Assembly: GCA_028015205.1 (NCBI GenBank)
Contig: CM051512.1
Span: forward strand, 19,809,139 to 19,873,138
DNA from: Mytilisepta virgata
Taxonomy: Eukaryota; Mollusca; Bivalvia; Mytilida; Mytilidae
Direction: 5' to 3'
Length of the DNA stretch: 64,000 nucleotides
Of the stretch, positions 36,468 to 49,944 are shown piece by piece. A program made the translations under genes and the position numbers. Under the pieces are notes generated by a model. That model was not told where the DNA came from and searched no databases. It saw only the letters and a program-made list of their open reading frames with translations. How positions within the stretch are numbered: position 1 is the stretch's first letter; each line of letters opens with the position of its first letter.

Positions 36468-37083
36468 TTACAGTCGGACCGCCAAGTCAATAATGGCGTC
36501 GTTTTTATTTACAGAGTCACGTGACTTTTCATTTGAAAATGGGTCATTTTTAGTAACGTCAATCACCTGCCGGTTTTTTTGGCCATACATGACGTATGGT
36601 TTCAGTTGGGTCTAGGGGATGATATTAAACGGTTTCTGAGAATATTTTCTTTTCATATTACTTAAAAATAGATATTTTTAGCGAGCTTTTCGTACAAAAT
36701 TTTACAATCAAAGTTGGCAATGATGCCGACGATTTCGTCACCTTTGGTAAGAAAAAGGACAATTTCTTCATAGTCAGTTCTCGGGACGGGGATTTTTAAA
36801 TCGGAAAAGGTGTGCTGTTACTTTTCTGACGAACAGTTCAAATATTTCTCCGCAAAACCGAGTGAAACGCAATTCGAGCGAGCTTTTTCTGTGAAAATTA
36901 CGTGATAAAGGGGGATAATCAGCGTTGACGTTGTCAATAAAATGTAAACAAAGAAGGTATGGCGGTAACGATCAATAAAAAAAGGAAATATAAATAAGTT
37001 TCACACTTGGTTGTCAAATGATATAATAAATATGTGTCAATAAACATTAAACAAACCATATTTAAGAATAAATAATGTACCAG

Positions 37084-37111
37084 GGGAAAGGGGGGGGGGG
37101 GTGGGGGTGGT
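37084..37111 (+). repeat. G-rich tract
   Basis: GGGGAAAGGGGGGGGGGGGT then GGGGGTGG: four or more G runs, capable in principle of forming a G-quadruplex. Similar G runs occur at 39810-39834, 48960-48975 and 49650-49663. Confidence 0.75.
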
Positions 37112-40100
37112 CAGGCAGGTGCTTCCACTTACTTCTATCATTTTCTTGTGGAGGGATTCAGGATCTTTCTGTTGAATGGTAGAATGTGCACAAATGAATT
37201 TAAAATTATTTTTGAAAGCCTGGGGAGTAGCTGAAGTACTGCTATAGGTCTATTTGAGTAATGACAAATGTTGGTTTTTTTCAAAAACAGTACTGAAGAA
37301 TTTTTTATCACTTTAATTTTCAAAAAAAAATTACTTGCTCCAATTTTTCTTTAAATGGTTTGTGCATTTTGCAATGTGGAAGCTATTAAATAATGGATTT
37401 TTGTCTTTATCAGGACCTAAATTGTGAGTTTTGGGTTAAAAAGTAACAAATTACCAAAAAAAAGCATTGGAATAAAAAAGAAAATTTTATTAAAATTAAA
37501 ATAACCTTTATCCATTACTCAATTGTGAAAAACTGTAAGGATCTGACATAGACAGATTTATTTTTGCCAGCAAATCACATGAATCATGCATATTCTTTTC
37601 AACAAAAGGAAATTTTACATTTGTACATTAAGTTATGCCTTCTTAATCTTGTTTTTCATGAATTAATATTTATTGTATTGATTAAGAATAATTATTATTG
37701 CTTTTTTGTGTATTTGACCTATTTCACCTCCTGCAGTGCCAAAATTGGTAAAACAAAAATATACATGTGATTTTATAGACCAATTTCTCATGCTTATTAT
37801 TGAAATTTGCTGACTTTCCATGTAAAAAAGTAAAAATCTGGACATGAACATGAATTAAAAATCATGAAATAATAAAATAAAATCATTTATATAAGAAAAA
37901 CTGTAATATGGAAGATACTGGATTTTGAAATTAAAGGCAAAGCACAAAAATTAGAAATTTTCAACAGAATTTAAGTTAATAGGTCTATTAACATGATTAA
38001 TGCTCTATACATGTACATAGCATGGTGAAATTCATGTGTGAATGTAATGAATATTCTTTGAATAAGAGAACACAACCAAAATATAATAAAACTATTACTT
38101 GATTGAATCATATAGACTATTCTAACTAAATAGTCCAGATGACACCAGAGGGTAGAAAAATTTAAATCATAAAGGAACATTACTTACAAGTGGTTATAAA
38201 ATTTGAAGTTGTAGATATTACAAGATTACTCTTTTGACAAAAAATTAAGAAATTATACACATAGAGACATATGAAAATCATACAATATTTTCCATCCAAA
38301 GTAAAACAAATACACATAAAATATATATTTTGATATACAATTTATTTACTAATAGTTTTCCTGTACATTGCCAATGATAATAAATGAAACTGGTGGCTCA
38401 TAGGTTGAGTATTTATGCCTAATTTCACAATATTGTAAAGACTAAAAGTGTTCTAATACTATTTATTCAAATATTGTCAGTGAATCTGTTTTTTCTTTAA
38501 TTTTTAATCTTATTTTTTTTAAAAATCATCTCATCATGGATTTTTTTTCTGTCCAAAATATAACCTATTAGATGAACCTGAATAAAATTTAAAAAAAAAA
38601 CGTGTATAATCAACCAAAAAATGGGAAGGGGACTTTCCAGGTGACTGATCTTTGAAAATAGACACTCCTCTACAATTTTATGCAGAAAATTGAATATCCA
38701 ACGTAAAAAAATACTTCAAACGTGTCATTTTGTGAAAACAAGAAAAAACACACTTCATTTCTTTGCATATTTTGATACCCCTGGATATTGCGTAAGAACT
38801 ATGTAACGGAGTCTCGGGACAGCCTTTTTAACTTGCAAATGAAAGACCTGATACTATATCAATTTGCAAAACAAAACATTATAGGCTCCTCCCAGTGAAA
38901 CGGTAAACGAGCGAGATCTGTTCATTGGCTAAAAAGTGGCAACGTGTGTCGCCGGCCATTTTGAGGTGCACAAAAATACTCACTTTTGATGTCTCATATG
39001 TTCATAATTTTCAGTGTCAGGTGAATCCAATATGCCAGGGTGTTAACGAAATAATTTTTACACATATTTCCATCCATGTTATTTGAAAGTCAAAAACTAG
39101 CACAACGATATTTACACATTCAGTCAGAGATCCCACTTGTACAAGTAAATCGATTTTTACTCATATGGGTAAAAAAAAATTACGCGATCGCGTAAATGGT
39201 TGATCGGAGAGTTTTCCCGAGATCGACAATTTTTTTGAAATTGCCGCTTATTGACGTATCAGAGCACTCCCGAAATGCACTGGGGAGAATCAGAACATCA
39301 CAGCCATCGAAAATATCACGTGGAGTTTTGAAAGGTAAATATGAAAGTGTTTTTATTGAAAGATTTTAATCGTAATTTGTGTTTTTTGGGCTAGTTTTCA
39401 AGAGATTGGTTTGTTGAAGAAAACTTTTATCTAGAAATACGGAGAGTTTTCTGATAAAACAGAATGGTTAAGCAGTCTATTTTATTATATAACGAAGAAG
39501 CGCACTGCGGTTATGGGTTGACGCACGTCATTTTAAGTTGACCACTGTTCCTTAATATTTACGCATGCAAGTAAAAAAATATTTCTTTTCATTTTAAAGA
39601 CATTTTGGGGAGACAACTCATGCGTCCTTGTAGCTTGTTTCGTGAAGCTACCGTTATCGACATTTATTGGGGACAACAATCAGGATGGGAACATGTCTCC
39701 GAACTGTCGGGACAGGGGCTCCAATCATGAGTTTTATATGTTTATGGATAAAAAAAATGGTTTCATACCTAAAGCATCTAAAGTGTTCATATTAAGAGTA
39801 ATCAAAAAATGGGGAGGGGGAGAGGGGGGGGGGGCACATGGGCTTGTACTTAGGATGGGGACTTTTTGGGGTAAAAAAGCTGGTTAGGTAAGAAAAAAAA
39901 AACAAGCAAGAAGCACCTTCGTGTGGGGGAGCAGGGGATACATTTAAAAAAAAAATGGTTAGTCTGTTAGTTGAAAAAGCCTGTTAGGGAAATTTTAATC
40001 TTTCATTTCTTTTCAATATGGAGTCTAGAATTTTTTGTGCACCAAACCATTTCTCAAAGATGCCTGAAACACATACATTGACATACATATAAAGGTATGG

Positions 40101-40419
40101 AACGTTTATCTTTCAGCCAATTCTTGATTATCAAAGTATTCTAACACTGGTTGAGAGATGTGCACGTAAAATTAGAGAAATAAAAAAATAATGCCGAACG
40201 TTGGGGTACCCAAATCGTCCATGGTTAAATATCAGCCCCATTGACAAAACTCAGGAAAAACAATTACATTTTGTTAAAGAAGGTTATTTTTAATAAATTT
40301 CTGTAAAATGAGTTCATACATTTTATGCTGCGTTAAAAAATAAAGTACCACGTGTGATTTGGGTACCTGTGGTCGATTTGGATACCCCGACGTTATACCT
40401 TACAACTCTGACTTATTTA

Positions 40420-43400
40420 GGCATTTCAGCAGAAAAACAAGTATTTTTTATTTGGCTGAGAAGTAAATTTATTTGAGATTCTACTATTGTCAAAATTGTG
40501 CAAGGATTTCATGAACTGTCAAACAATCATTTGTATAAAGAGTGAAAAATAAAACTTATACAAGTAAATTTCACCAGGCAATGTTCTATTTAGTATTTCA
40601 ATTAATTTTTTAAATCAAATTACTTTATTGTCCTTAAACATAGTTTGTGACAACAACAAAAATCAGATTAACAAATACACAATATTGAACATTTTAAACA
40701 CAAAGAACAAGAAAAAAAGTGACTAGTCCCCTAAAGATTGACTTTAAGGAGTAAAAAAAATGAAACTTGTATAAGTAAATTTCATTTGACGTGTAAGATT
40801 TCATATGACGTGTAAGACAAATTATGTTTTGCACAATAAAAAATTACTTCAGGGAGTAAAATTTAGTTAGTAAATTTAATTAAAGCCTAATAAAAAAAAC
40901 CCTGCGTTTCCGCTAACAAAAAAAAAGGGTAGATAGGTAGGCATTACATTTTATTTGTTTTATATATGTTACCTTAAGTTGTACTATGAAAACATTCGAA
41001 CTTAAATAGTGCTTGTTTAGGCGTCGGTGTAAAGGATAACATAATATTTGAACTTGCATTAATAATTTATCATTATTTCTATTTTGACATTGCGATCATA
41101 TTTTTCGCGCGAAAGACACAATTGAAAGTTACTTCCCTTGTTGTTAACGTTACTCTATATTGTTTTTACATTTTACCATTGAACTTTTTAGCTTTAGGAC
41201 AAGAGTCTGATAAACTTTCATATGTAACAACTTACTTTAGTAAGGCCTAAAAAATATATATCTGTGTTTCTGCTAATCCAACCAACCTTAGTTTTTTGGG
41301 CCTACCTTGACATATTTTTATTTTTTACTTATTTAGGCATTTCAGCAAAAACACAAATATTTTTTTTTATTAGGCGGAGAAGTAATTTTATTTGAAATTG
41401 TACTGTCCCAAATTGAACAAGCACTACATGAACTCCTGTTGAAAAAAAATTCTGTATAATTATAAAGTGTAGTAAAACAAGACTTCTTCAAGTAAATTTC
41501 ATAAGGCAAAGTTAAGTTTAATATTTCATGTAATAAAAGATTTACTTTAAGGAGTAAAAAAATAAAACTATACTTGTACAAGTAAATTTCACAAGACAAA
41601 ATCATAATGTTTTGTATGATAAAATTTTACTTTGAGGAGTAAAAAAACAAAACTTAAGTTAACAGATTTTATAAGACAAAAAAAAAAAAATATTTAAATT
41701 ATGAAAATTTCATGGATGGCAAAGTTTAAATATACTTTTCTCTTACTCTGTGGAGTAAAAACATTAAATCTTATAGAATTAAATTTCCGAATTAAGACAA
41801 AGTTCAAATATTTTGTATAATAAAAGATTTACTTCAGCGAGTAAAAAAAATCCGACTTATATAAGTAAATTTCAGAAAAATTGTGTATTCAGTGTATATA
41901 TCGGAATGCTTTACTTTGCAAGCTTGTACACAAATGTACCCTGTACACTATATAATATACTATTTACATGTAGGACAGTTGTATTTGAAGTTGTAAGAGC
42001 ACTATTGGAACAGTGAAGGATTTAATATGCACTATTGAATATTCCCAATTGCCATATCTTGCAATATGGAGTATTAACAACAAAGAAATTCACAAGCATC
42101 CTTTATACTTTCAAATACAATGCAATGTAGAGTGTGTCTAATTTAATTTATTAACTTTTGTCAATCCTTTCGCAACTGCAATTAGTTGTGGTCAGCACTC
42201 TTGCTCTTACATTTGACCATTAACCTTGTAAACATTTTAAGAACAAGAGCCATAATAGCACCATATACTTCAATCAGGAAAAAAGTTTACTTATACAAGT
42301 AATCTCTTAAGGTGAGGTTTTAATATTTTATATCACATATGTATTTCATATAGAAATTTACTTCATTGAGTAAAAATTTGTTTACTTGTATAAGAAATTT
42401 ATACCTTTATTTCTAATAATTTAAGACAACATATAATTTGATGTTTGTATGCAGTTGGTCTTTTTTTATTATTAAATATACCTTGACGTTCGGTTAAGTA
42501 GCAAAGAAATAGGTAAAATGCTCAAAACATTACGGCCTAACCAAACCAACCTTAATTTTTTGGGCCTACCATGACATATTTTTATTTTTTACTTATTAAG
42601 GCATTTCAGCAAAAACACAAATATTTTTTATTAGGCGGAGAAGTAATTTTATTTGAAATTGTACTGTCCCAAATTGAACAAGCACTACATGAACTCCTGT
42701 TGAAAAAAAATTCTGTATAATTATAAAGTGTAGTAAAACAAGACTTCTTCAAGTAAATTTCATAAGGCAAAGTTAAGTTTAATATTTCATGTAATAAAAG
42801 ATTTACTTTAAGGAGTAAAAAAATAAAACTATACTTGTACAAGTAAATTTCACAAGACAAAATCATAATGTTTTGTATGATAAAATTTTACTTTGAGGAG
42901 TAAAAAAACAAAACTTAAGTTAACAGATTTTATAAGACAAAAAAAAATATTTAAATTATGAAAATTTCATGGATGGCAAAGTTTAAATATACTTTTCTCT
43001 TACTCTGTGGAGTAAAAACATTAAATCTTATAGAATTAAATTTCCGAATTAAGACAAAGTTCAAATATTTTGTATAATAAAAGATTTACTTCAGCGAGTA
43101 AAACAAATCCGACTTATATAAGTAAATTTCAGAAAAATTGTGTATTCAGTGTATATATCGGAATGCTTTACTTTGCAAGCTTGTACACAAATGTACCCTG
43201 TACACTATATAATATACTAGTTACATGTAGGACAGTTGTATTTGAAGTTGTAAGAGCACTATTGGAACAGTGAAAGATTTAATATGCACTATTGAATATT
43301 CCCAATTGCCATATCTTGCAATATGGAGTATTAACAACAAAGAAATTCACAAGCATCCTTTATACTTTCAAATACAATGCAATGTAGAGTGTGTCTAATT

Positions 43401-46400
43401 TAATTTATTAACTTTTGTCAATCCTTTCGCAACTGCAGTTAGTTGTGGTCAGCACTTTTGCTTTTACATTTGACCATTAACCTTGTAAACATTTTAAGAA
43501 CAAGAGCCATAACACCACAATATACTTCAATCAGGAATAAAGTTTACTTATACAAGTAATCTCTTAAGGTGAGGTTTTAATATTTTATATCACATATGTA
43601 TTTCATATAGAAATTTACTTCATTGAGTAAAAATTTGTTTACTTGTATAAGAAATTTATACCTTTATTTCTAATCATTTAAGACAACATATAATTTGATG
43701 TTTGTATGCAGTTGGTCTTTTTTTATTATTAAATATACCTTGACGTTCGGTTAAGTAGCAAAGAAATAGGTAATATGCTCAAAACATTACGGCCTAACCA
43801 AACCAACCTTAATTTTTTGGGCCTACCATGACATATTTTTATTTTTTACTTATTAAGGCATTTCAGCAACAACACAAATATTTTTTATTAGGCGGAGAAT
43901 TAATTTTATTTGAAATTGTACTGTCCCAAATTGAACAAGCACTACATGAACTCCTGTTGAAAAAAAATTCTGCATAATTATAAAGTGTAGTAAAACAAGA
44001 CTTCTTCAAGTAAATTTCATAAGGCAAAGTTAAGTTTAATATTTCATGTAATAAAAGATTTACTTTAAGGAGTAAAAAAATAAAACTATACTTGTACAAG
44101 TAAATTTCACAAGACAAAATCATAATGTTTTGTATGATAAAATTTTACTTTGAGGAGTAAAAAAACAAAACTTAAGTTAACAGATTTTATAAGACAAAAA
44201 AAAATATTTAAATTATGAAAATTTCATGGATGGCAAAGTTTAAATATACTTTTCTCTTACTCTGTGGAGTAAAAACATTAAATCTTATAGAATTAAATTT
44301 CCGAATTAAGACAAAGTTCAAATATTTTGTATAATAAAAGATTTACTTCAGCGAGTAAAACAAATCCGACTTATATAAGTAAATTTCAGAAAAATTGTGT
44401 ATTCAGTGTATATATCGGAATGCTTTACTTTGCAAGCTTGTACACAAATGTACCCTGTACACTATATAATATACTAGTTACATGTAGGACAGCTGTATTT
44501 GAAGTTGTAAGAGCACTATTGGAACAGTGAAGGATATAATATGCACTATTGAATATTCCCAATTGCCATATCTTGCAATATGGAGTATTAACAACAAAGA
44601 AATTCACAAGCATCCTTTATACTTTCAAATACAATGCAATGTAGAGTGTGTCTAATTTAATTTATTAACTTTTGTCAATCCTTTCGCAACTGCAATTAGT
44701 TGTGGTCAGCACTCTTGCTTTTACATTTGACCATTAACCTTGTAAACATTTTAAGAACAAGAGCCATAACACCACCATATACTTCAATCAGGAATAAAGT
44801 TTACTTATACAAGTAATCTCTTAAGGTGAGGTTTTAATATTTTATATCACATATGTATTTCATATAGAAATTTACTTCATTGAGTAAAAATTTGTTTACT
44901 TGTATAAGAAATTTATACCTTTATTGACAACATATGATTTGATGTAGATTTGTATGCAGTTGGTCTTTTTTTATTATTTATTATACCTTCAGTTGACGTT
45001 CGGTTAAGTAGCAAAGAAATAGGTAAAATGCTCAAAACATTACGGCCTAACCAAACCAACCTTAATTTTTTGGGCCTACCATGACATATTTTTATTTTTT
45101 ACTTATTAAGGCATTTCAGCAAAAACACAAATATTTTTTATTAGGCGGAGAAGTAATTTTATTTGAAATTGTACTGTCCCAAATTGAACAAGCACTACAT
45201 GAACACCTGTTGAAAAAAAATTCTGTATAATTATAAAGTGTAGAAAAACAAGACTTCTTCAAGTAAATTTCATAAGGCAAAGTTAAGTTTAATATTTCAT
45301 GTAATAAAAGATTTACTTTAAGGAGTAAAAAAATAAAACTATACTTGTACAAGTAAATTTCACAAGACAAAATCATAATGTTTTGTATGATAAAATTTTA
45401 CTTCGAGGAGTAAAAAAACAAAACTTAAGTTAACAGATTTTATAAGACAAAAAAAAAAAAAATTTAAATTATGAAAATTTCATGGATGGCAAAGTTTAAA
45501 TATACTTTTCTCTTACTCTGTGGAGTAAAAACATTAAATCTTATAGAATTAAATTTCCGAATTAAGACAAAGTTCAAATATTTTGTATAATAAAAGATTT
45601 ACTTCAGCGAGTAAAACAAATCCGACTTATATAAGTAAATTTCAGAAAAATTGTGTATTCAGTGTATATATCGGAATGCTTTACTTTGCAAGCTTGTACA
45701 CAAATGTACCCTGTACACTATATAATATACTAGTTACATGTAGGACAGTTGTATTTGAAGTTGTAAGAGCACTATTGGAACAGTGAAGGATTTAATATGC
45801 ACTATTGAATATTCCCAATTGCCATATCTTGCAATATGGAGTATTAACAACAAAGAAATTCACAAGCATCCTTTATACTTTCAAATACAATGCAATGTAG
45901 AGTGTGTCTAATTTAATTTATTAACTTTTGTCAATCCTTTCGCAACTGCAATTAGTTGTGGTCAGCACTCTTGCTCTTACATATGACCATTAACCTTGTA
46001 AACATTTTAAGAACAAGAGCCATAATAGCACCATATACTTCAATCAGGAAAAAAGTTTACTTATACAAGTAATCTCTTAAGGTGAGGTTTTAATATTTTA
46101 TATCACATATGTATTTCATATAGAAATTTACTTCATTGAGTAAAAATTTGTTTACTTGTATAAGAAATTTATACCTTTATTTCTAATAATTTAAGACAAC
46201 ATATAATTTGATGTTTGTATGCAGTTGGTCTTTTTTTATTATTCAATATACCTTGACGTTCGGTTAAGTAGCAAAGAAATAGGTAAAATGCTCAAAACAT
46301 TACGGCCTAACCAAACCAACCTTAATTTTTTGGGCCTACCATGACATATTTTTATTTTTTACTTATTTAGGCATTTCAGCAAAAACACAAATATTTTTTA

Positions 46401-48383
46401 TTAGGCGGAGAAGTAATTTTATTTGAAATTGTACTGTCCCAAATTGAACAAGCACTACATGAACTCCTGTTGAAAAAAAATTCTGTATAATTATAAAGTG
46501 TAGTAAAACAAGACTTCTTCAAGTAAATTTCATAAGGCAAAGTTAAGTTTAATATTTCATGTAATAAAAGATTTACTTTAAGGAGTAAAAAAATAAAACT
46601 ATACTTGTACAAGTAAATTTCACAAGACAAAATCATAATGTTTTGTATGATAAAATTTTACTTTGAGGAGTAAAAAAACAAAACTTAAGTTAACAGATTT
46701 TATAAGACAAAAAAAAAAAAAATTTAAATTATGAAAATTTCATGGATGGCAAAGTTTAAATATACTTTTCTCTTACTCTGTGGAGTAAAAACATTAAATC
46801 TTATAGAATTAAATTTCCGAATTAAGACAAAGTTCAAATATTTTGTATAATAAAAGATTTACTTCAGCGAGTAAAACAAATCCGACTTATATAAGTAAAT
46901 TTCAGAAAAATTGTGTATTCAGTGTATATATCGGAATGCTTTACTTTGCAAGCTTGTACACAAATGTACCCTGTACACTATATAATATACCATTTACATG
47001 TAGGACAGTTGTATTTGAAGTTGTAAGAGCACTATTGGAACAGTGAAGGATTTAATATGCACTATTGAATATTCCCAATTGCCATATCTTGCAATATGGA
47101 GTATTAACAACAAAGAAATTCACAAGCATCCTTTATACTTTCAAATACAATGCAATGTAGAGTGTGTCTAATTTAATTTATTAACTTTTGTCAATCCTTT
47201 CGCAACTGCAATTAGTTGTGGTCAGCACTCTTGCTCTTACATTTGACCATTAACCTTGTAAACATTTTAAGAACAAGAGCCATAATAGCACCATATACTT
47301 CAATCAGGAAAAAAGTTTACTTATACAAGTAATCTCTTAAGGTGAGGTTTTAATATTTTATATCACATATGTATTTCATATAGAAATTTACTTCATTGAG
47401 TAAAAATTTGTTTACTTGTATAAGAAATTTATACCTTTATTTCTAATAATTTAAGACAACATATGATTTGATGTTTGTATGCAGTTGGTCTTTTTTATTA
47501 TTAAATATACCTTGACGTTCGGTTAAGTAGCAAAGAAATAGGTAATATGCTCAAAACATTACGGCCTAACCAAACCAACCTTAATTTTTTGGGCCTACCA
47601 TGACATATTTTTATTTTTTACTTATTAAGGCATTTCAGCAACAACACAAATATTTTTTATTAGGCGGAGAAGTAATTTTATTTGAAATTGTACTGTCCCA
47701 AATTGAACAAGCATTACATGAACTCCTGTTAAAAAAATTTCTGTATAATTATAAAGTGTAGAAAAACAAGACTTCTTCAAGTAAATTTCACAAGGCAAAG
47801 TTAGGTTTAATATTTCATTTAATAAAAGATTTACTTTAAGGAGTAAAAACATAAAACTATACCTGTACAAGTAAATTTCACAACACAAAATTACAATGTT
47901 TTGTATGATAAAATTTTACTTCGAGGAGTGAAAAAACAAAACTTAGGTTAACAGATTTTATAAGACAAAAAAAATATTTAAATTATGAAAATTTCATGGA
48001 TGGCAAAGTTTAAATATACTTTTCACTTACTCTGTGGAGTAAAAAAATTAAATCTGATAGAATTAAATTTCCGAATTAAGACAAAGTTCAAATATTTTGT
48101 ATAATAAAAGATTTACTTCAGAGAGTAAAACAAATCAGACTTATATAAGTAAATTTCAGAAAAATTGTGTATTCAGTGTATATATCGGAATGCTTTACTT
48201 TGCAAGCTTGTACACAAATGTACCCTGTACACTATATAATATACTATTTACATGTAGGACAGTTGTATTTGAAGTTGTAAGAGCACTATTGGAACAGTGA
48301 AGGATTTAATATGCATTATTGAATATTCCCAATTGCCCTATATTGCAATATGGGGTATTAACAACAAAGAAATTCACAAGCAT
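40420..48383 (+). repeat. 1.26-kb tandem array (about 6.4 units)
   Basis: The marker GGCATTTCAGCA starts units at 40420 (diverged, 916 bp), 41336, 42600, 43857, 45110, 46370 and 47629 (truncated at about 48383). Periods are 1264, 1257, 1253, 1260 and 1259. Units 2-5 are nearly identical. Each unit contains several shorter (~90-125 bp) subrepeats with a TTTACTT-GAGTAAA stem and an ACTTGTACAAGTAAATTTCA palindrome. The identical 86- and 67-codon frames in each unit are by-products of the repetition. Confidence 0.95.
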
Positions 48384-49239
48384 ATCATAGGTTGTGCTGT
48401 ATATATATTAATTATAAACAATGCGTTTTGAATAATATTTTTTTCATGTTTTTTTTCTTTCTTTTACAGATTTTTTATTGCTCAGTGTTTTAAACAGTGT
48501 CTCTCATGATGTATGGTACATTGTCTCAGGAATGTCATAAAATGTGTCCATGTGTTACTTGATATTGATAATTTTTATATTTTTAGTGTCATTACATGCA
48601 TCACTTGTATTAGGCATGTAAAAGAAATTCAAATGGTGGGAATTCCATTATCTCATTATGCTGCCATGACGGTTGTAAATATAATGTTATATTTTTAGTT
48701 TGTTAGTTATTATGTCATTGTGTATGTTAAAAATAAGTATTAAAAGAATATACTGTCATTACTGTGGGTATTTTTTGATAACTAATAGAAATAAATTGGC
48801 CATGTTTCTATTCAATATGAAAAAAACAAAGTATGCATCAACGGGACACTATCTGAAAAAAAAAATTATATCATCTAAGGGTCGTTCAAGTGTTCAAGCT
48901 GGTCAGAATAGATAGGAAAAGCCACTTTTTTGTCATTAATCAATCTTACGATTCAAGAAAAGGGGGGGAGGGGGTGTTCAACCGCTTGGTAGTGCCCTTT
49001 TCTCATTCAGACTTGACAAAATGATACTTCTAAGTCTAAATATTCCATTACTGTTCCCAGATGATACATTTCAGGCACCTATCAAGCTGATTATTGATTA
49101 GCATGTATCTGTCCATGAACAGACTGCGTCTGGACCACAAGTATGGATCAATCAATTGGACATTGTTCTTTTGGACATACAAACAATTACTTCAACAGAA
49201 CAAATCCCACTCATATCCAGTGGTTAACACCATACAGGC

Positions 49240-49472
49240 CTATCTATCATTATGAATTGCGTTTTACTTGTACAAGTAATAACTAAGGGAAACAACTCTG
49301 ATATGAAAGTTAACCTGAAAGCATCTTGTGATGTTTAGATGGTATCTAAAAAAATTACTTGTATAAGTAAATTAATATCACAGTATTAAAAGGGAGGCAA
49401 TCCAATTTGCAATTTTTCAGTTACCTATTCAAGTAAATTTTAATTTACTTGTACAAGTGGGATCTTTGACTG
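49240..49472 (+). repeat. Cluster of palindromic ACTTGTACAAGT motifs at the right inner end
   Basis: ACTTGTACAAGTAA at about 49267, ACTTGTATAAGTAAAT at 49359, and the terminal copy near 49446-49458. The same motif is in the left inner end (39134) and in every array unit. Confidence 0.75.
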
Positions 49473-49944
49473 ACATTTCACACACGTCATGTCAATCAAA
49501 AATTCGAGGCGGGACTAAAAGCGCCATCTAGTGTAAAAAATTCTGAAATTATCTCCACCTGTTTCTCTGTAAATAGAATGCACTAGCGTAACGGTCAAAA
49601 TGGCACTTGGCGGTCCGACTGTTATATCTTTTACTTTTTATTGTTTTTGTTTGGGGGGGGGGATTTTTGGATTTTGGAAAACGATTTTTAGAATCATTCG
49701 CGCAATCAAAAAAATCTTGTAGAAGTAAATGCCACTCTAAACCACTGTTTTTTCACTTACTGATATTTACAAACACACAACATTTTGCACAACGTCCAAA
49801 CTCAAAATAAGTCCATTGAACAAGGTTATCCCAAATATTCCTGATTCTTTATATTAGACACAAGAATCGTTTTGTTTAAATCATTTAAAGGGGGTGCAAA
49901 TATTGCATAAGCAATATTCTCCAAATTTTGAATATCTATTATGT

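Larger units (their letters stand above)
39121..49472. mobile_element. Inner 10.35-kb terminal-inverted-repeat element
   Basis: The left end CAGTCAGAGATCCC followed by ACTTGTACAAGTAAAT is inverted at the right end with one mismatch over 30 bp. A 5-bp duplication ACATT lies directly outside both ends (39116-39120, 49473-49477). The interior has the 1.26-kb tandem array, G-rich tracts and short unrecognised frames (for example 39642-39887 and 48700-48915). No transposase seen. Confidence 0.7.
36471..49621. mobile_element. Outer 13.15-kb terminal-inverted-repeat element
   Basis: The perfect 17-bp inverted ends CAGTCGGACCGCCAAGT (36471-36487) and ACTTGGCGGTCCGACTG (49605-49621) are flanked by TTA on both sides (36468-36470, 49622-49624). 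Similarity between ends extends weakly to an ATTTACAGAG block. The left arm (36471-39115) is 2.6 kb, the right arm only 0.14 kb, with the inner element between. No transposase frame is recognisable, so it would be non-autonomous. The 3-bp TTA duplication is weak evidence alone and would fit PIF/Harbinger-type preference, but the superfamily is unassigned. Confidence 0.65.

Noticed and set aside
41342..48300. Repeated 86-codon minus and 67-codon plus frames in each tandem unit
   Set aside because: They are identical because the DNA units are nearly identical, are low-complexity (Leu/Ile/Phe/Tyr), overlap each other's subrepeats, and the last unit breaks the minus frame. No domain or codon bias supports a protein.
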